This document shows positions 37,018-46,060 of a stretch of 64,000 bases of DNA, one piece after another. Position 1 is the first letter of the stretch; every line of letters starts with the position of its first letter. The notes beneath the pieces were generated by a model. It was not told the DNA's origin. It ran no database searches and saw only the letters and a list, made by a program, of their open reading frames with translations. The position numbers and the translations under genes were made by a program. Source of the DNA: DTPU01 sp963827855 (lineage in GTDB: Bacteria; Planctomycetota; Phycisphaerae; Sedimentisphaerales; Anaerobacaceae). Where the stretch lies: the NCBI GenBank assembly GCA_963827855.1, contig CAWHBY010000002.1, forward strand, positions 682,001-746,000, in the 5' to 3' direction.

Positions 37018-37096
37018 AGGTCATCCTTGTCCTAGATTCTGTCACCCTTGACCGCCATCATACGCCGCCATGCAGGATGCAGCAATCCACTTGCTC

Positions 37097-37160
37097 AGAG
37101 ACTACCTCAGAACCTGTTCCTGCTGCGATCGGCTGCGAAACAGGTTCTGAGATAGTCTCT
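37097..37160. repeat. Large palindromic hairpin repeat
   Basis: Two 22-base arms (37097-37118 and 37139-37160) pair with one mismatch: left AGAGACTACCTCAGAACCTG-TT, right its complement with T for C at one site. The loop is 20 bases. It sits between the CGGC gene promoter side and the end of the discoidin gene. It could be a REP-like element or a compact element end pair. Confidence 0.65.
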
Positions 37161-37164
37161 TGAC

Positions 37165-37196
37165 GAGGGGGCCCTGTTGTGCCCCAGGGCCCCCTC
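37165..37196 (-). terminator. Strong GC hairpin after the discoidin gene
   Basis: Perfect 12-bp arms GAGGGGGCCCTG and CAGGGCCCCCTC enclose loop TTGTGCCC. It lies 39 bases past the stop of the discoidin gene on the minus strand. The T-run is poor, so it may act as a stabiliser or factor-assisted terminator. Confidence 0.55.
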
Positions 37197-37234
37197 GACT
37201 CCATCATTCCTTGCACCCGCTACAGCTCGCCGCA

Positions 37235-40059
37235 CTAGGGCGCGGCCACACGCGTCAGGCGGAGGTCATCGATATACAGCTTGCCGGACTGGCCCGCCTT
37301 CGGGCTACTCCGGTCGCCTACGCCGATCGTCATCCTCTTGATGCTGGCCGCATTGACGCCGCCGGACGTGAACTGGCTCAACGGAATGGCCCACTGCTCC
37401 CAGTTGCCCGTCGCGATCACCGTGGCGTCCGGATGGCTGACCACCTTGCTCTTTCCACTGCTGTCCTGCAGTGCCACGTAGAAGGTCTCAGGAGCGTTGC
37501 CTGCCACCTGCTCGACTCCGACCTCGGCGACCTGCCATGCACCGGACACGCTGCCCGTGGTCGAGACGTTGGAGAACTTGGCGCCGCAGACGGCGCCCGC
37601 GGCATGGCTGGTCACGGCCAGGCCGATGAGCACGTCGTTGGCCATGCTGATCGTCACAGGGTCTGTCGTCACGATGTCCGTCCACGTCTTGCCGTCAGAC
37701 GAGTACTGGGTGGTGAAGGTGCTGCCATTGCGGGTCACCTTGACCCACTGCGGAGTGGGCGTGTTGGCCACGTCCGTGGCCACATTGGTCGCCACGCTGG
37801 TCTCCGTACGACGTTGATAGGAGATCCCGTGGCTGGCAACGGGTGTGACTGCCGCGAAGGCATGGGTCGATCCTCCTGCCACGCTCTCACGGATCATCAC
37901 GCCTGCCTTGGCCCACTCATTGGGATTGCTGACGCTCTCCACCTTGGCGATGATCGAGCCGTTGCCCTTGAGGCTCTTGTACACGAAGCGGAACTGGTCG
38001 GAGGCATCCCAGATGTCCGTGCCCGTCCCGTTCATCAGGATCGTGCCGCCCGCAGTCTCCAGGAAGCCCGGCGCGTCGCCTCTCAGGTAGACCACCAGGG
38101 TATTGGCGCCGCCTCCAGTCCACGCCTGGCCGGTCGGCCATTCCCTCTGGGTCTCTGAGTAGAACGGGGCCTTGGTGTTGTCAAACCACATGGGCATGGA
38201 CTTGCCGCCGCTGTGGATGATCGTCTTCTCCGCGAACGGCGGATTGACGTTGCCGACGGTCGAGCCCGTGGCATTGCCTGCAGAGACAGCCACACCACAA
38301 TCCGGAGAGGCCGAGTAGCCGAACCCATCCACCCAGGCGAAGAAGATCCGGTTGCACGCGTCATCGTACTTCTCGAAGTCGTCCACCGCCGCGTAGTCGA
38401 TCGTGGTGAAGCTCCATACGTCGCCTTCCCAGACCTTCTGGGCCGCGGCATCATTGACCTCATTGACCTTCCAGTAGTAGGTCCTGCCGTATTCCAGGCC
38501 CAGAGTACCCAACTCCAGCTTGTGGGAGGTGAGGGTCGTGGCCGGAGCCGTGCCACTGACCACGCTGGCCTGGTCCGTGCCGAGCAGCACCACGTGCTTG
38601 GCCGCCTCGCGGCCAGGCCGCCAGTTCAGGACTCCGTCCAGGGCCACGCCCGTGGCTCCGGTCGCAGGCTGCGGCGACCGCGCAACCACCGGCACGGTGA
38701 AGAACCGGACCTCGCTCAGGCTGGCCTGCTTGGTGCCGTCCGCCCAGTTGGTTGCGATGGTCAGCTTGACGAACTTGGCCATCGCGCCGCCGAACGCCAC
38801 GGTCGTGTTGTGCACGTAGTTGGGCTCGCCCGTGGCCTGCGCGAACTCCTGGACATCCGGTACGGCGGTCCAGGTGGTCCCATCCAGGGACGTCTCGACC
38901 TTCACCTCCTTGGCCCCGAAACCCGTGACCGTCTCGACCGCCTGGTTAGAATTCCACACCCACATCTGGTCCAGCTTGATCGCACTGGCGAACTCGTACT
39001 GGATCCAGACCGGCGAGGTCCCTTTCTTGCTGAGCCACATCTGGCTCGCAGACACGTTGTGCTGGTCGAGGCTGTCGAGGCCGGAGCCGTCAATCGTCTT
39101 GTCTGGGCCCATGGTGGAGGCCTGGGAACTCGACGCCGTGGCCTTGGCCGGCCTGATCGGGTAACTGTACGTTTCGGTCGTGAAGCTCCAAAGATCGCCC
39201 TTGAAGACCGTGTTATCCGGAGCGTCGTTCACCTCGTCGACCCGCCAGGTATAGGTCTTGCCGAAGGCCAACAGACCCGCCGGACTGAAGCTCGTGGCCG
39301 CCTGGCCCTTGCTGGCCAGCACGCCCAGCGGGCTCGCGACGCTGGCATTGTTGACGTCCTCCTGGACCGCACCGAAATACACGTCGTGGGTCTTGGCATT
39401 CGGACTTGCCTTCCAGGTCAACTCAGGATCGCAGGGCACGTCCACGGCCCCGGAGGTCGGGGTGGGTCCGTAGGCGGTCGTCTTGGACTTGACGACGGTC
39501 TGGACGTAGTCACCCTCATACCATTTGACGTCGTCCATCCAGAAATCGGTCGCCGCAAAACCGACGTGGAACGTGATCTCACACGGACTCGCGGTGGAGG
39601 TGAGGGTGGGGGTCGTGATGTGGTACTCCGCCCATTCCTCTGTCATGACCAGCGTCTGCTCGCCGTAGCCCGTCCAGGGATCCGCCATCAGCTCCGGCTT
39701 GAAGTTGATCTGGAGGGTGCCCTTCTTGCACTTGAGGAAGGCGGACAGGGTATACTTCTTCCCCGCCTGGAAGGTCAGGTTCTTGTACTGGACGCCGCTG
39801 TCCCAGAAATTCGCGCCCTTGGAGGGAACCACCACGTGGCGCAGCTCGTGCCTTCCACGATTCCCTGCGGCGTGGCCGCATCGGCCAGCTCCTGTACTAC
39901 CGTCAAGGTCGGGCCGCCATAGGTTCCCCAGGGGTCCGCCGCACCCGCCTCAAAACCACCGTTGGTCAGCAGGTTCACCACGTCCTGGCCTGGGCCTGCC
40001 GCCGGCATCATGAGCCCTATCCCCAGGGCCACCACCAACCCAACACTCTGCGTTCTCAT
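37235..40059 (-). CDS. Secreted discoidin protein, paralogue of 4295-7123, one frameshift
   Basis: About 941 residues after repair. The start is ATG 40059 with AAGGAG upstream and a signal peptide (SVGLVVALGIGLMMPAAGPG). The N-terminus is a CBM4/9-like domain (NLLTNGGFEAGAADPWGTYG, WMDDVKWYEGDYV), unlike the concanavalin-like domain of the paralogue. The frame breaks near 39858 (GIVEG then RHELRHVVVPSKGANFWDSG). From about residue 170 on the two proteins share the same order: fibronectin-like, F5/8 type C (KLDQMWVWNSNQAVETVTGF), fibronectin-like, VDDFEKYDDAC and DUF1349-like (DIWDASDQFRFVYKSLKGNG). It starts 55 bases after the oligogalacturonate lyase gene and probably binds the glycans that lyase acts on. 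Confidence 0.8.
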
Positions 40060-40114
40060 GGTCTCTACTCCTTCTTCTGTCTCTCCAATCACCTCAGATC
40101 AATCGGACTATCCC

Positions 40115-41427
40115 TTACAGGCCTTTCTGGCCTGAATCACCCGCCTTGGCCACCTCAACCGCGAACACGTGGGTAGGACCCTGCATGTTTGACCTGAAGA
40201 CGATCCACTTGCCGTCAGGCGTGAACTGGCAGTTGGGCTCGAGGGTGTAGTTGTGATTGGCCATGTTGACGAGCCTCTCGGCCTCGAGGGTGCCGGTCTG
40301 GACCAGGGTCGCTGGGTCGCTGGCCCCGCCGACGACCGGAGGGATCAGGCGCGGCCGGAACAGGTAGATCCACTGTCCATTGTCCGGCGCAGCCACACTG
40401 CGCGGACCGCCGCCGTCGCCACAGAACAGCTTCTGGTCCGGAGAGACGTTGTAGTGGACCGACCATTCGTTCTGCTTGAGGTGGTACCAGGTCCGCTGAT
40501 GAGTCGAGAGGTCATAGCGGGCGATCCAGAACACCACACTGCGAGGCGTCTGTAGGTCGTAGAGGATGCTCTTGCCGTCTGGACTGAAGAACTCATGGCC
40601 GTTGATCTCCATGTTCATCGTCCGGGGGTGCACGTTCGTCCGTCCTGAGCCGTCGGTACGGATGATCCAGGTCCGATCCATCAGCTCCCAGGTCCCCTCG
40701 TGGCAGTACAACATCTGATGCGGATCAGTCGGCGAAAACTGTACGTGATTGAGCCAGGCGTGGCTCTCGTTGAACTTGCGAACCTCGCCGCTCTTCAGGT
40801 CTATCGTGACCAACTGCATGTCGCGATCCGTGTTGGATCTGCCGAAGCCGGGCCGCCTGCTGGGACGCTGCACCTCTTCCTCCGCACTCCGGCCGCCTGG
40901 TGTGCCCGCTGTGGCGACGTCGCTCTCGCCGCGCGCGGTTATGGTGCTGCTCGGCACCTGCGGACGCTGAAGGTCGAACGTGCCGCCTGCCAGCGTCTCA
41001 TCGCTATTGATGTTGGCGATGGAGACGCCCTCAGGCACATCCGCGATCTTCTTGTCCTGCTTGGTATTGGGGTCGACCGCAAAAATCGCGGTCCTCTGCT
41101 CTTCCCTGGCGAGGTAATAGACCAGGCCGGTCTTGCGCCCACGCAGAGCATGCCTCCGCGCCGGGCCCTGATCTGTTCGATCTTGCGGGTCTCCAGATCC
41201 ACCGTGTAGAGTCCAGTCCGCGAGCCGAAGACCAGCCTCTTGCCATCCGGCGTGAATTCACTCTGGTGGAAGTACCAACTCTGGCTCCCGTCCTCTTGCG
41301 AGAGCCGGACGACCCGGTGGCCTGTGTTCGGATCGATCCATTCTATGGGAAGCCCGCCCCGGCCTTCGGCAGACAGCCCCTTCGCAGCCAAGGCCACGGT
41401 CAACCAGATCACCCCCGACATCCGCAT
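40115..41427 (-). CDS. Oligogalacturonate lyase (PL22), one frameshift
   Basis: About 437 residues after repair. The start is ATG 41427 with GGAGG 8 bases upstream and a signal peptide (SGVIWLTVALAAKGLSAEG). The seven-bladed propeller of PL22 is recognised from SWYFHQSEFTPDGKRLVFGS, VQFSPTDPHQMLYCHEG, MNMEINGHEFFSPDGKSILY and ANHNYTLEPNCQFTPDGKWI, which carry the His/Gln metal ligands. The enzyme cleaves unsaturated di-galacturonates from pectin. The frame breaks near 41143 (MLCVGA, then KTGLVYYLAREEQRTAIFAV), where one missing base explains it. The second discoidin protein follows in the same operon. Confidence 0.87.
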
Positions 41428-41656
41428 GCCTCTATCCTCCAACGACTCCTGGCATCGCCCGGCCGAGTGAACGACACTCGCCTGCTGGCGAGGACGCCCG
41501 CGTCGAGACCCGGGCGTGTCTGCTGTTCATAGCCAGATTGTACCGTTGGCACGTGGCGGCGTCTATCCGTCAGGATCGCATAGGCAAGAGTCCTGACGAG
41601 GACGGGCAACAGCCGCCTTTCTCCCAAGTGATTCCACCCTGAGGTGCAAGCCAGGG

Positions 41657-42436
41657 CTAGGACCTGGACGTGGGCCTCCGCCGTAGCGAGACTGCGATGA
41701 GGGTGCCAAGCCCAGCCAGAAGGACGGCCGCGGGTGCGGGGACCGTCACGTCAGTCCCTGTCCCTGCACAGGCCCACTCCTCGGGCGTTGCGTCTGCAGC
41801 GAAATTGACACCCATCTTCGAGTAGAGGTAGACCCACTCGCCGAGGGAGGTGTCGAAGAGATCATCGGGGATCAACACGGTCACGTCCGCCTGTCCCCCG
41901 CCCGAGGACAGGGAGGTGTCGAACTTGACCCAGTTGTCTATGAACCCATGGGTCGCGCTGGCCAGCGTGTCCATGGAGTAGATCGGCGTTGCGAACACGT
42001 CATCCACGGCGCCATCCAGTGTCTTACTGGTGTGCAGGGCAATCATCAATTGATCCAGAGACAGGAACTTGTCGTCTCCAGAGGTGCTGTCGTGGCCATC
42101 CAGGAGAAACTCACGATAGTATTCGCCACCGACCTGCACGCGAGGCACGCTGCTCAGCGACAACGACGTGGTGTGCGCGGGCTTCACATCTGGAAGCACA
42201 GCCCCGTCCGTGTTGTACCCCTCCTCGATGCCGTCGTTCTGGATCACCAGAAAGGCAGGGAAGTGACCCGAGCCGGCACCATGGGTACCGGTGAACACCT
42301 CGTAGAGTGCGTCGTTGATCGTTCCCTGTGTCGTGGTGGTCAGATCCACAGTGGGCGTGGGCAAGGCCATCGACGGAACACAGAGCCCAACGCAGACGAT
42401 GAGACTAATGACAACAAGTGTGCTCTTATCACCCAT
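41657..42436 (-). CDS. PEP-CTERM-type exported protein
   Basis: A 259-residue protein with a signal peptide (STLVVISLIVCVGLCVPSMA). The C-terminal sorting signal consists of VPAPAAVLLAGLGTLIAVSL followed by RRRP, a VPEP-type motif with Ala in place of Glu. Such tails are processed by exosortase and attach extracellular-matrix proteins. The body (DHHYREFLLDG-like YYREFLLDGHDSTSGDDKFL, LDQLMIALHTSKTLDGAVDD) resembles planctomycete PEP-CTERM proteins of unknown function. AGGAGGTG precedes the ATG at 42436, and a good promoter lies upstream, so it is transcribed on its own. Confidence 0.78.
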   Translation of the reverse strand: MGDKSTLVVISLIVCVGLCVPSMALPTPTVDLTTTTQGTINDALYEVFTGTHGAGSGHFPAFLVIQNDGIEEGYNTDGAVLPDVKPAHTTSLSLSSVPRVQVGGEYYREFLLDGHDSTSGDDKFLSLDQLMIALHTSKTLDGAVDDVFATPIYSMDTLASATHGFIDNWVKFDTSLSSGGGQADVTVLIPDDLFDTSLGEWVYLYSKMGVNFAADATPEEWACAGTGTDVTVPAPAAVLLAGLGTLIAVSLRRRPTSRS

Positions 42437-42521
42437 ACAACACCTCCTGCTCTCCCTACCCACCCCCGGCGGAGGCTCCCGCTGCAACTATATACTCCTA
42501 CAGTGTAAACTGAACGAAACC

Positions 42522-42550
42522 AAGATAGCACTTCTATCGAAACGAGTCAA
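42522..42550 (-). promoter_or_regulatory. Promoter of the PEP-CTERM gene
   Basis: Minus strand TTGACT (42545-42550), a 17-base spacer and TATCTT (42522-42527). It lies 85 bases before the start at 42436. Confidence 0.6.
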
Positions 42551-42577
42551 GAGGAAAACGTCGCAAGCACTAGGTCG

Positions 42578-44629
42578 CTACCGCGATGCGTACGGGTCCT
42601 GGCTCTCATCCCACTTGCCACCCTGGGCCAGCACCGGATAGACTGACGCGGGGAAGCACAGGCTCTGGTAGACCGTGAACTCACTCCACTGGATGGAGGC
42701 CATGTTGTCGATGTACCGCCGTTCGCGGGCCAGGGACGTGACCGCTGGAACTGACGTCCCCCTGCCAGAACCGCCGGGGCCGAACACCAGGATACCCGGC
42801 CGGGGTCCCCATCCCTTCTGCTTGGTGAACGCAGACTCCCGATCATGGGGATTGTGCACCCTGTTGAACCCGATGCCGCATTCGTAGCACTTGCCCATCG
42901 GGTTGAGGCCCTGGGTGTAGTCCATGAGCTGGCACGCCACGTCCATGTACTTCTGCTGGCCGGTCAGGCCCCACTGCAACAGACAGGGATACGCGTATTG
43001 GCCCTGCGCCGCGTTGCTGCCCCACCACCGAAGGTCTGCCGGAGTACCTACAGGATAGGCGTTGGCATTGAGATAGCCGATCTCCTTGTCCGCTGCAGCC
43101 GCGATCGCGGCCTTGAAACGCGCCACCACGGCCGGGTCCGTGGGCCGGGTCTTTTCCAGGACATAAGAGAAGAAGAAAGACGCCATCCAGCCTTCCGAGG
43201 CAAAGGACTCTGGGACCGCGTTGAAGGTGTTGACGTATGCATCCGCCTTCTCCGCCAGGTCCTTGACCCTCTGGTGGCTGGCCTCGTCGCCAGTCAGCAG
43301 GTACTTCTGCACTGCGTAGTAGAGCCTGTGCGTGGTCCTGGCAGAGTCCCCTGCTGCGGCCATGGCCCTGTCAGCGCGGATGCGGAGCGCCTCCGCCCTT
43401 TCGGGCTTGTAGGGTTTGATCAGGCGAGCCAGGTGCATGAACATCCCCGCTGCAAACCCGGCAGAGCGGCTATCCAGAACCTCGGTGCCGAAGCGTTTGG
43501 TCTCCTTGTCATAGGTCGTGAAGGGCGAGTACTGCTGGGTCTCGGTGCCCCAGTGGATCGCGCCGGACGGGGTCTGCATGTATTCCCAGAACATCGCACC
43601 CCAGTCCGCCTCATCCAGGATGTCCGGAATCCCGTTGGCCTTACCGACGAGGTTGTACTGACTGTCGAACCGGTCCGGGATATTGAACTGATCATCCGTG
43701 AAGCATGAAGGAAAGGCCTCATATGTCGTCAGGAGTGTGGACGTCACGTCCATGTGGTAGGTGCGGCGGTCCGCATCGCCTGCGTCATGGTAGCCGCCGT
43801 AGGCCGTGAAGTTGGGCTCATTGCCGGTCACCACGAGCCGGGCCTCGCTGATGGGGCCATTCGTGTCGTAGACCGTCGTGTGACAGGGCTTCATCTTGAT
43901 GTCCCATGCATAGGGTGCGTGCACCGGGCAGCCGCACCGCTGGTGGTAGAGGGCACGGAACGAGACGTGGCTGAGCCGGCGTGAGAAGTCCCCGCCGACC
44001 CCGAACGGATACGAGCAGCCGTAGCCCTTGACCACGATCTTGTAGGGCCCGCCTGCAGGGACTGAAGACAGGTCGATCCTGTATACGAAATCACCCGACG
44101 AGGCGTCCTCGCCGACCTCCTGGAGTGCCCCCTGGGCCACGGTCTGGCCCGTGGCCATGCTCAGCACGCGATACGGCGGCAGATCGCCGTTGATCTTTTG
44201 GCTGCCGCCGTCGCCAAGCCAGATGGCGAAGTTGGCGTACCTGACCTTCGAGAGCCCGCTGTACGCGCTCTGGTTGGTCTTGATCGATTCACAGAAGACC
44301 TGGCTGTCGTCAAACACGAAGGCCGACCGGCCGTGGGGGGTATCGAGCGCATACGGGGTCCCGTTGACCAGGTCTGGGACCTCCAGATAGATGTGGTGAT
44401 CGCAGGCGTCTGCCTCGGTCACAAACCTATGGATGGCCGCAACGGGCCTACCGTTGAGCCTCCAGGCGGACACGTCGACGATGTTGACCTCGTCCGCCCG
44501 GATGACCGTGCTCTTGAAATAGGCCACCAGGACGTGGTTCGAGGCAGTCCGGACCTCCTTGAGCGAGAGTTCCGCGTAGGCGGGCAGGCCGCAGCACAGA
44601 AAGCCCATCAATGCCACCAGGGTCTTCAC
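42578..44629 (-). CDS. GH9-family cellulase (endo/exoglucanase)
   Basis: A 683-residue secreted enzyme read from a GTG at 44629 (AAGGAG 8 bases upstream). It has a signal peptide (LVALMGFLCCGLPAYA), an N-terminal Ig-like cellulase domain (about 115-215, IKTNQSAYSGLSKVRYANFA), then the (alpha/alpha)6 barrel of GH9. The catalytic base pair is in GGYHDAGDADRR (Asp282, Asp285), and the catalytic acid is Glu650 in SIQWSEFTVYQ. GLNPMGKCYECGIGFNRVHN is another family stretch. It hydrolyses beta-1,4-glucans or related glycans such as chito-oligosaccharides. An extra N-terminal beta domain (21-105) is unassigned. Confidence 0.9.
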   Translation of the reverse strand: MKTLVALMGFLCCGLPAYAELSLKEVRTASNHVLVAYFKSTVIRADEVNIVDVSAWRLNGRPVAAIHRFVTEADACDHHIYLEVPDLVNGTPYALDTPHGRSAFVFDDSQVFCESIKTNQSAYSGLSKVRYANFAIWLGDGGSQKINGDLPPYRVLSMATGQTVAQGALQEVGEDASSGDFVYRIDLSSVPAGGPYKIVVKGYGCSYPFGVGGDFSRRLSHVSFRALYHQRCGCPVHAPYAWDIKMKPCHTTVYDTNGPISEARLVVTGNEPNFTAYGGYHDAGDADRRTYHMDVTSTLLTTYEAFPSCFTDDQFNIPDRFDSQYNLVGKANGIPDILDEADWGAMFWEYMQTPSGAIHWGTETQQYSPFTTYDKETKRFGTEVLDSRSAGFAAGMFMHLARLIKPYKPERAEALRIRADRAMAAAGDSARTTHRLYYAVQKYLLTGDEASHQRVKDLAEKADAYVNTFNAVPESFASEGWMASFFFSYVLEKTRPTDPAVVARFKAAIAAAADKEIGYLNANAYPVGTPADLRWWGSNAAQGQYAYPCLLQWGLTGQQKYMDVACQLMDYTQGLNPMGKCYECGIGFNRVHNPHDRESAFTKQKGWGPRPGILVFGPGGSGRGTSVPAVTSLARERRYIDNMASIQWSEFTVYQSLCFPASVYPVLAQGGKWDESQDPYASR

Positions 44630-44762
44630 CGTAGATCTCCTTCAATCCACACTAGGCCATCAGTTCAACGATGGTGTGATCATAGTCCGACAGATCCTGC
44701 TCGGCAACAACCTGATCTGTGGATCCTGGCACGGGACGGCCAATGGTACTAGGATAGAGGAC

Positions 44763-45761
44763 ATGTACAGGTGTACAAATGAGTCCCGCGCCCTTCACAG
44801 GGCTCGACTCTGGCTGGCCGTCCTGTCGATGCCCCTGCTGACCTCGTGCGCAATCGAGCCATGCAGCCGCTCCTACGCAGGCCCCCAGCAGCGGCCTGCA
44901 GAGGTCCTCGACTACTACGGCGGCGCCCCAGCCAACCCAACCGGAGCCTCTGTCACCCTGCTCAAGCAGAAGAGACACTACCTGCTGGAAAGGGTAGAGC
45001 TCGACTCCAACACGGCCCTCTTCGGCCAGGAGCGGATCGCGGTCGACTACTACAGGCTCAAGCGGCCTGGCCGTTCGGCCGCAGTCCTCGCCCTGCCCAT
45101 CACTGGGGGCGTGGATTTCAGCGTGGAGAGCTTTGCCCGCGCATTCGCGTCCAACGGCTTTCATGTCGCGATCGTCCACAACAGGGGCAAGAAGATCGAG
45201 CAGACCCGGACAGCCGAGGAGGTGGAAGCCTACTTCCGGCAGACCGTCCTGGACAATCGGCAGGTCCTCGACTGGCTGGTGCAGCAACCGGAGGTGGACC
45301 CCAACCGGCTCGGATGCCTGGGCCTGAGCCTCGGCGGCATCAAGGCGGCCCTGGTGGCCGGCGCAGACGCCAGAATCAAGGCAGTCGCCCTGTGTCTGGC
45401 AGGCGGCAGCCTGGCAGACATCGCTGTGACCTCCAAGGAGGGGCGCCTCAAGAAGTGCATTGATCACTGGGCTGAATCCGGCGTGCCCCGCCCGGCGATG
45501 CACGAGGAGCTGTCCGAGAAGGTAGTCACCGACCCCCTCCGCCTGGCCCCTTACATCGATGCCCGCGGCGCCCTCATGTTCATCGCGGTCTTCGACCAGT
45601 CCGTGCCGCGGGCCTGCGGTGAGCGGCTCCGCAAGGCCGCAGGCGGCCCAGAGACCGTCTACCTTCCCACAGGCCACTACACAGGCTTCCTCTACCTGCC
45701 CTACGCCCACGCCAAGACCCTGTCCTTCTTCAGAGAGCGGCTGCGCCGCCCTGATCGTTAG
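44763..45761 (+). CDS. Alpha/beta hydrolase lipoprotein (dienelactone hydrolase-like)
   Basis: A 332-residue lipoprotein. The ATG at 44763 is chosen (GAGG immediately upstream), giving a signal with lipobox LLTSC (Cys29). The hydrolase core has the nucleophile elbow GLSLGG, an oxyanion strand LPITGGVDFS, an acidic residue in FIAVFDQSVP and a catalytic His in LPTGHYTGF. Related proteins act as esterases or acyl-hydrolases. In this setting it might deacetylate or de-esterify plant polysaccharides, but the sequence does not prove it. It is divergent from the GH9 gene. Confidence 0.82.
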   Translation: MYRCTNESRALHRARLWLAVLSMPLLTSCAIEPCSRSYAGPQQRPAEVLDYYGGAPANPTGASVTLLKQKRHYLLERVELDSNTALFGQERIAVDYYRLKRPGRSAAVLALPITGGVDFSVESFARAFASNGFHVAIVHNRGKKIEQTRTAEEVEAYFRQTVLDNRQVLDWLVQQPEVDPNRLGCLGLSLGGIKAALVAGADARIKAVALCLAGGSLADIAVTSKEGRLKKCIDHWAESGVPRPAMHEELSEKVVTDPLRLAPYIDARGALMFIAVFDQSVPRACGERLRKAAGGPETVYLPTGHYTGFLYLPYAHAKTLSFFRERLRRPDR

Positions 45762-45880
45762 TTAAGTGGTTAGATGGTTAAATGGTTGAGTAGTCGAACG
45801 GTCGGCTGGGGACCCGCGAATCCGGCTGCAAAAGACCGCAACCCGCCCCCACCCATCTAACCTCTTGACCATTTAACCAG
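45761..45880. repeat. Word-like inverted repeat tract (TGGTTA words)
   Basis: Left arm 45761-45793 is built of TTAAGTGG / TTAGATGG / TTAAATGG / TTGAGTAG words. Right arm 45854-45880 is its approximate complement (CATCTAACC, TCTTGACC, ATTTAACC). The loop is 60 bases. The tract sits directly after the hydrolase stop and could act as a terminator-like structure. Confidence 0.65.
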
Positions 45881-46060
45881 ATACCTTCCCCACTGAACCA
45901 CAGGGCGACGGATGCTGTCAAGGCCCGTGGAGCCAGTCGCACGGTGGAGGCTCGGCGAAAATGAGAACGGCCTATTGCCGCCTCCTGCTCGGGGTGGTAA
46001 CCTCTCTCAGTCAAACAGAGATCAGACGGCAACCGAGTCCAGAATACGGGAGTCTAACCT

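Noticed and set aside
37160..39922. Long plus-strand frames (332 and 569 residues) opposite the second discoidin gene
   Set aside because: Their composition is that of antisense shadows, and the minus strand encodes a recognisable multi-domain protein.
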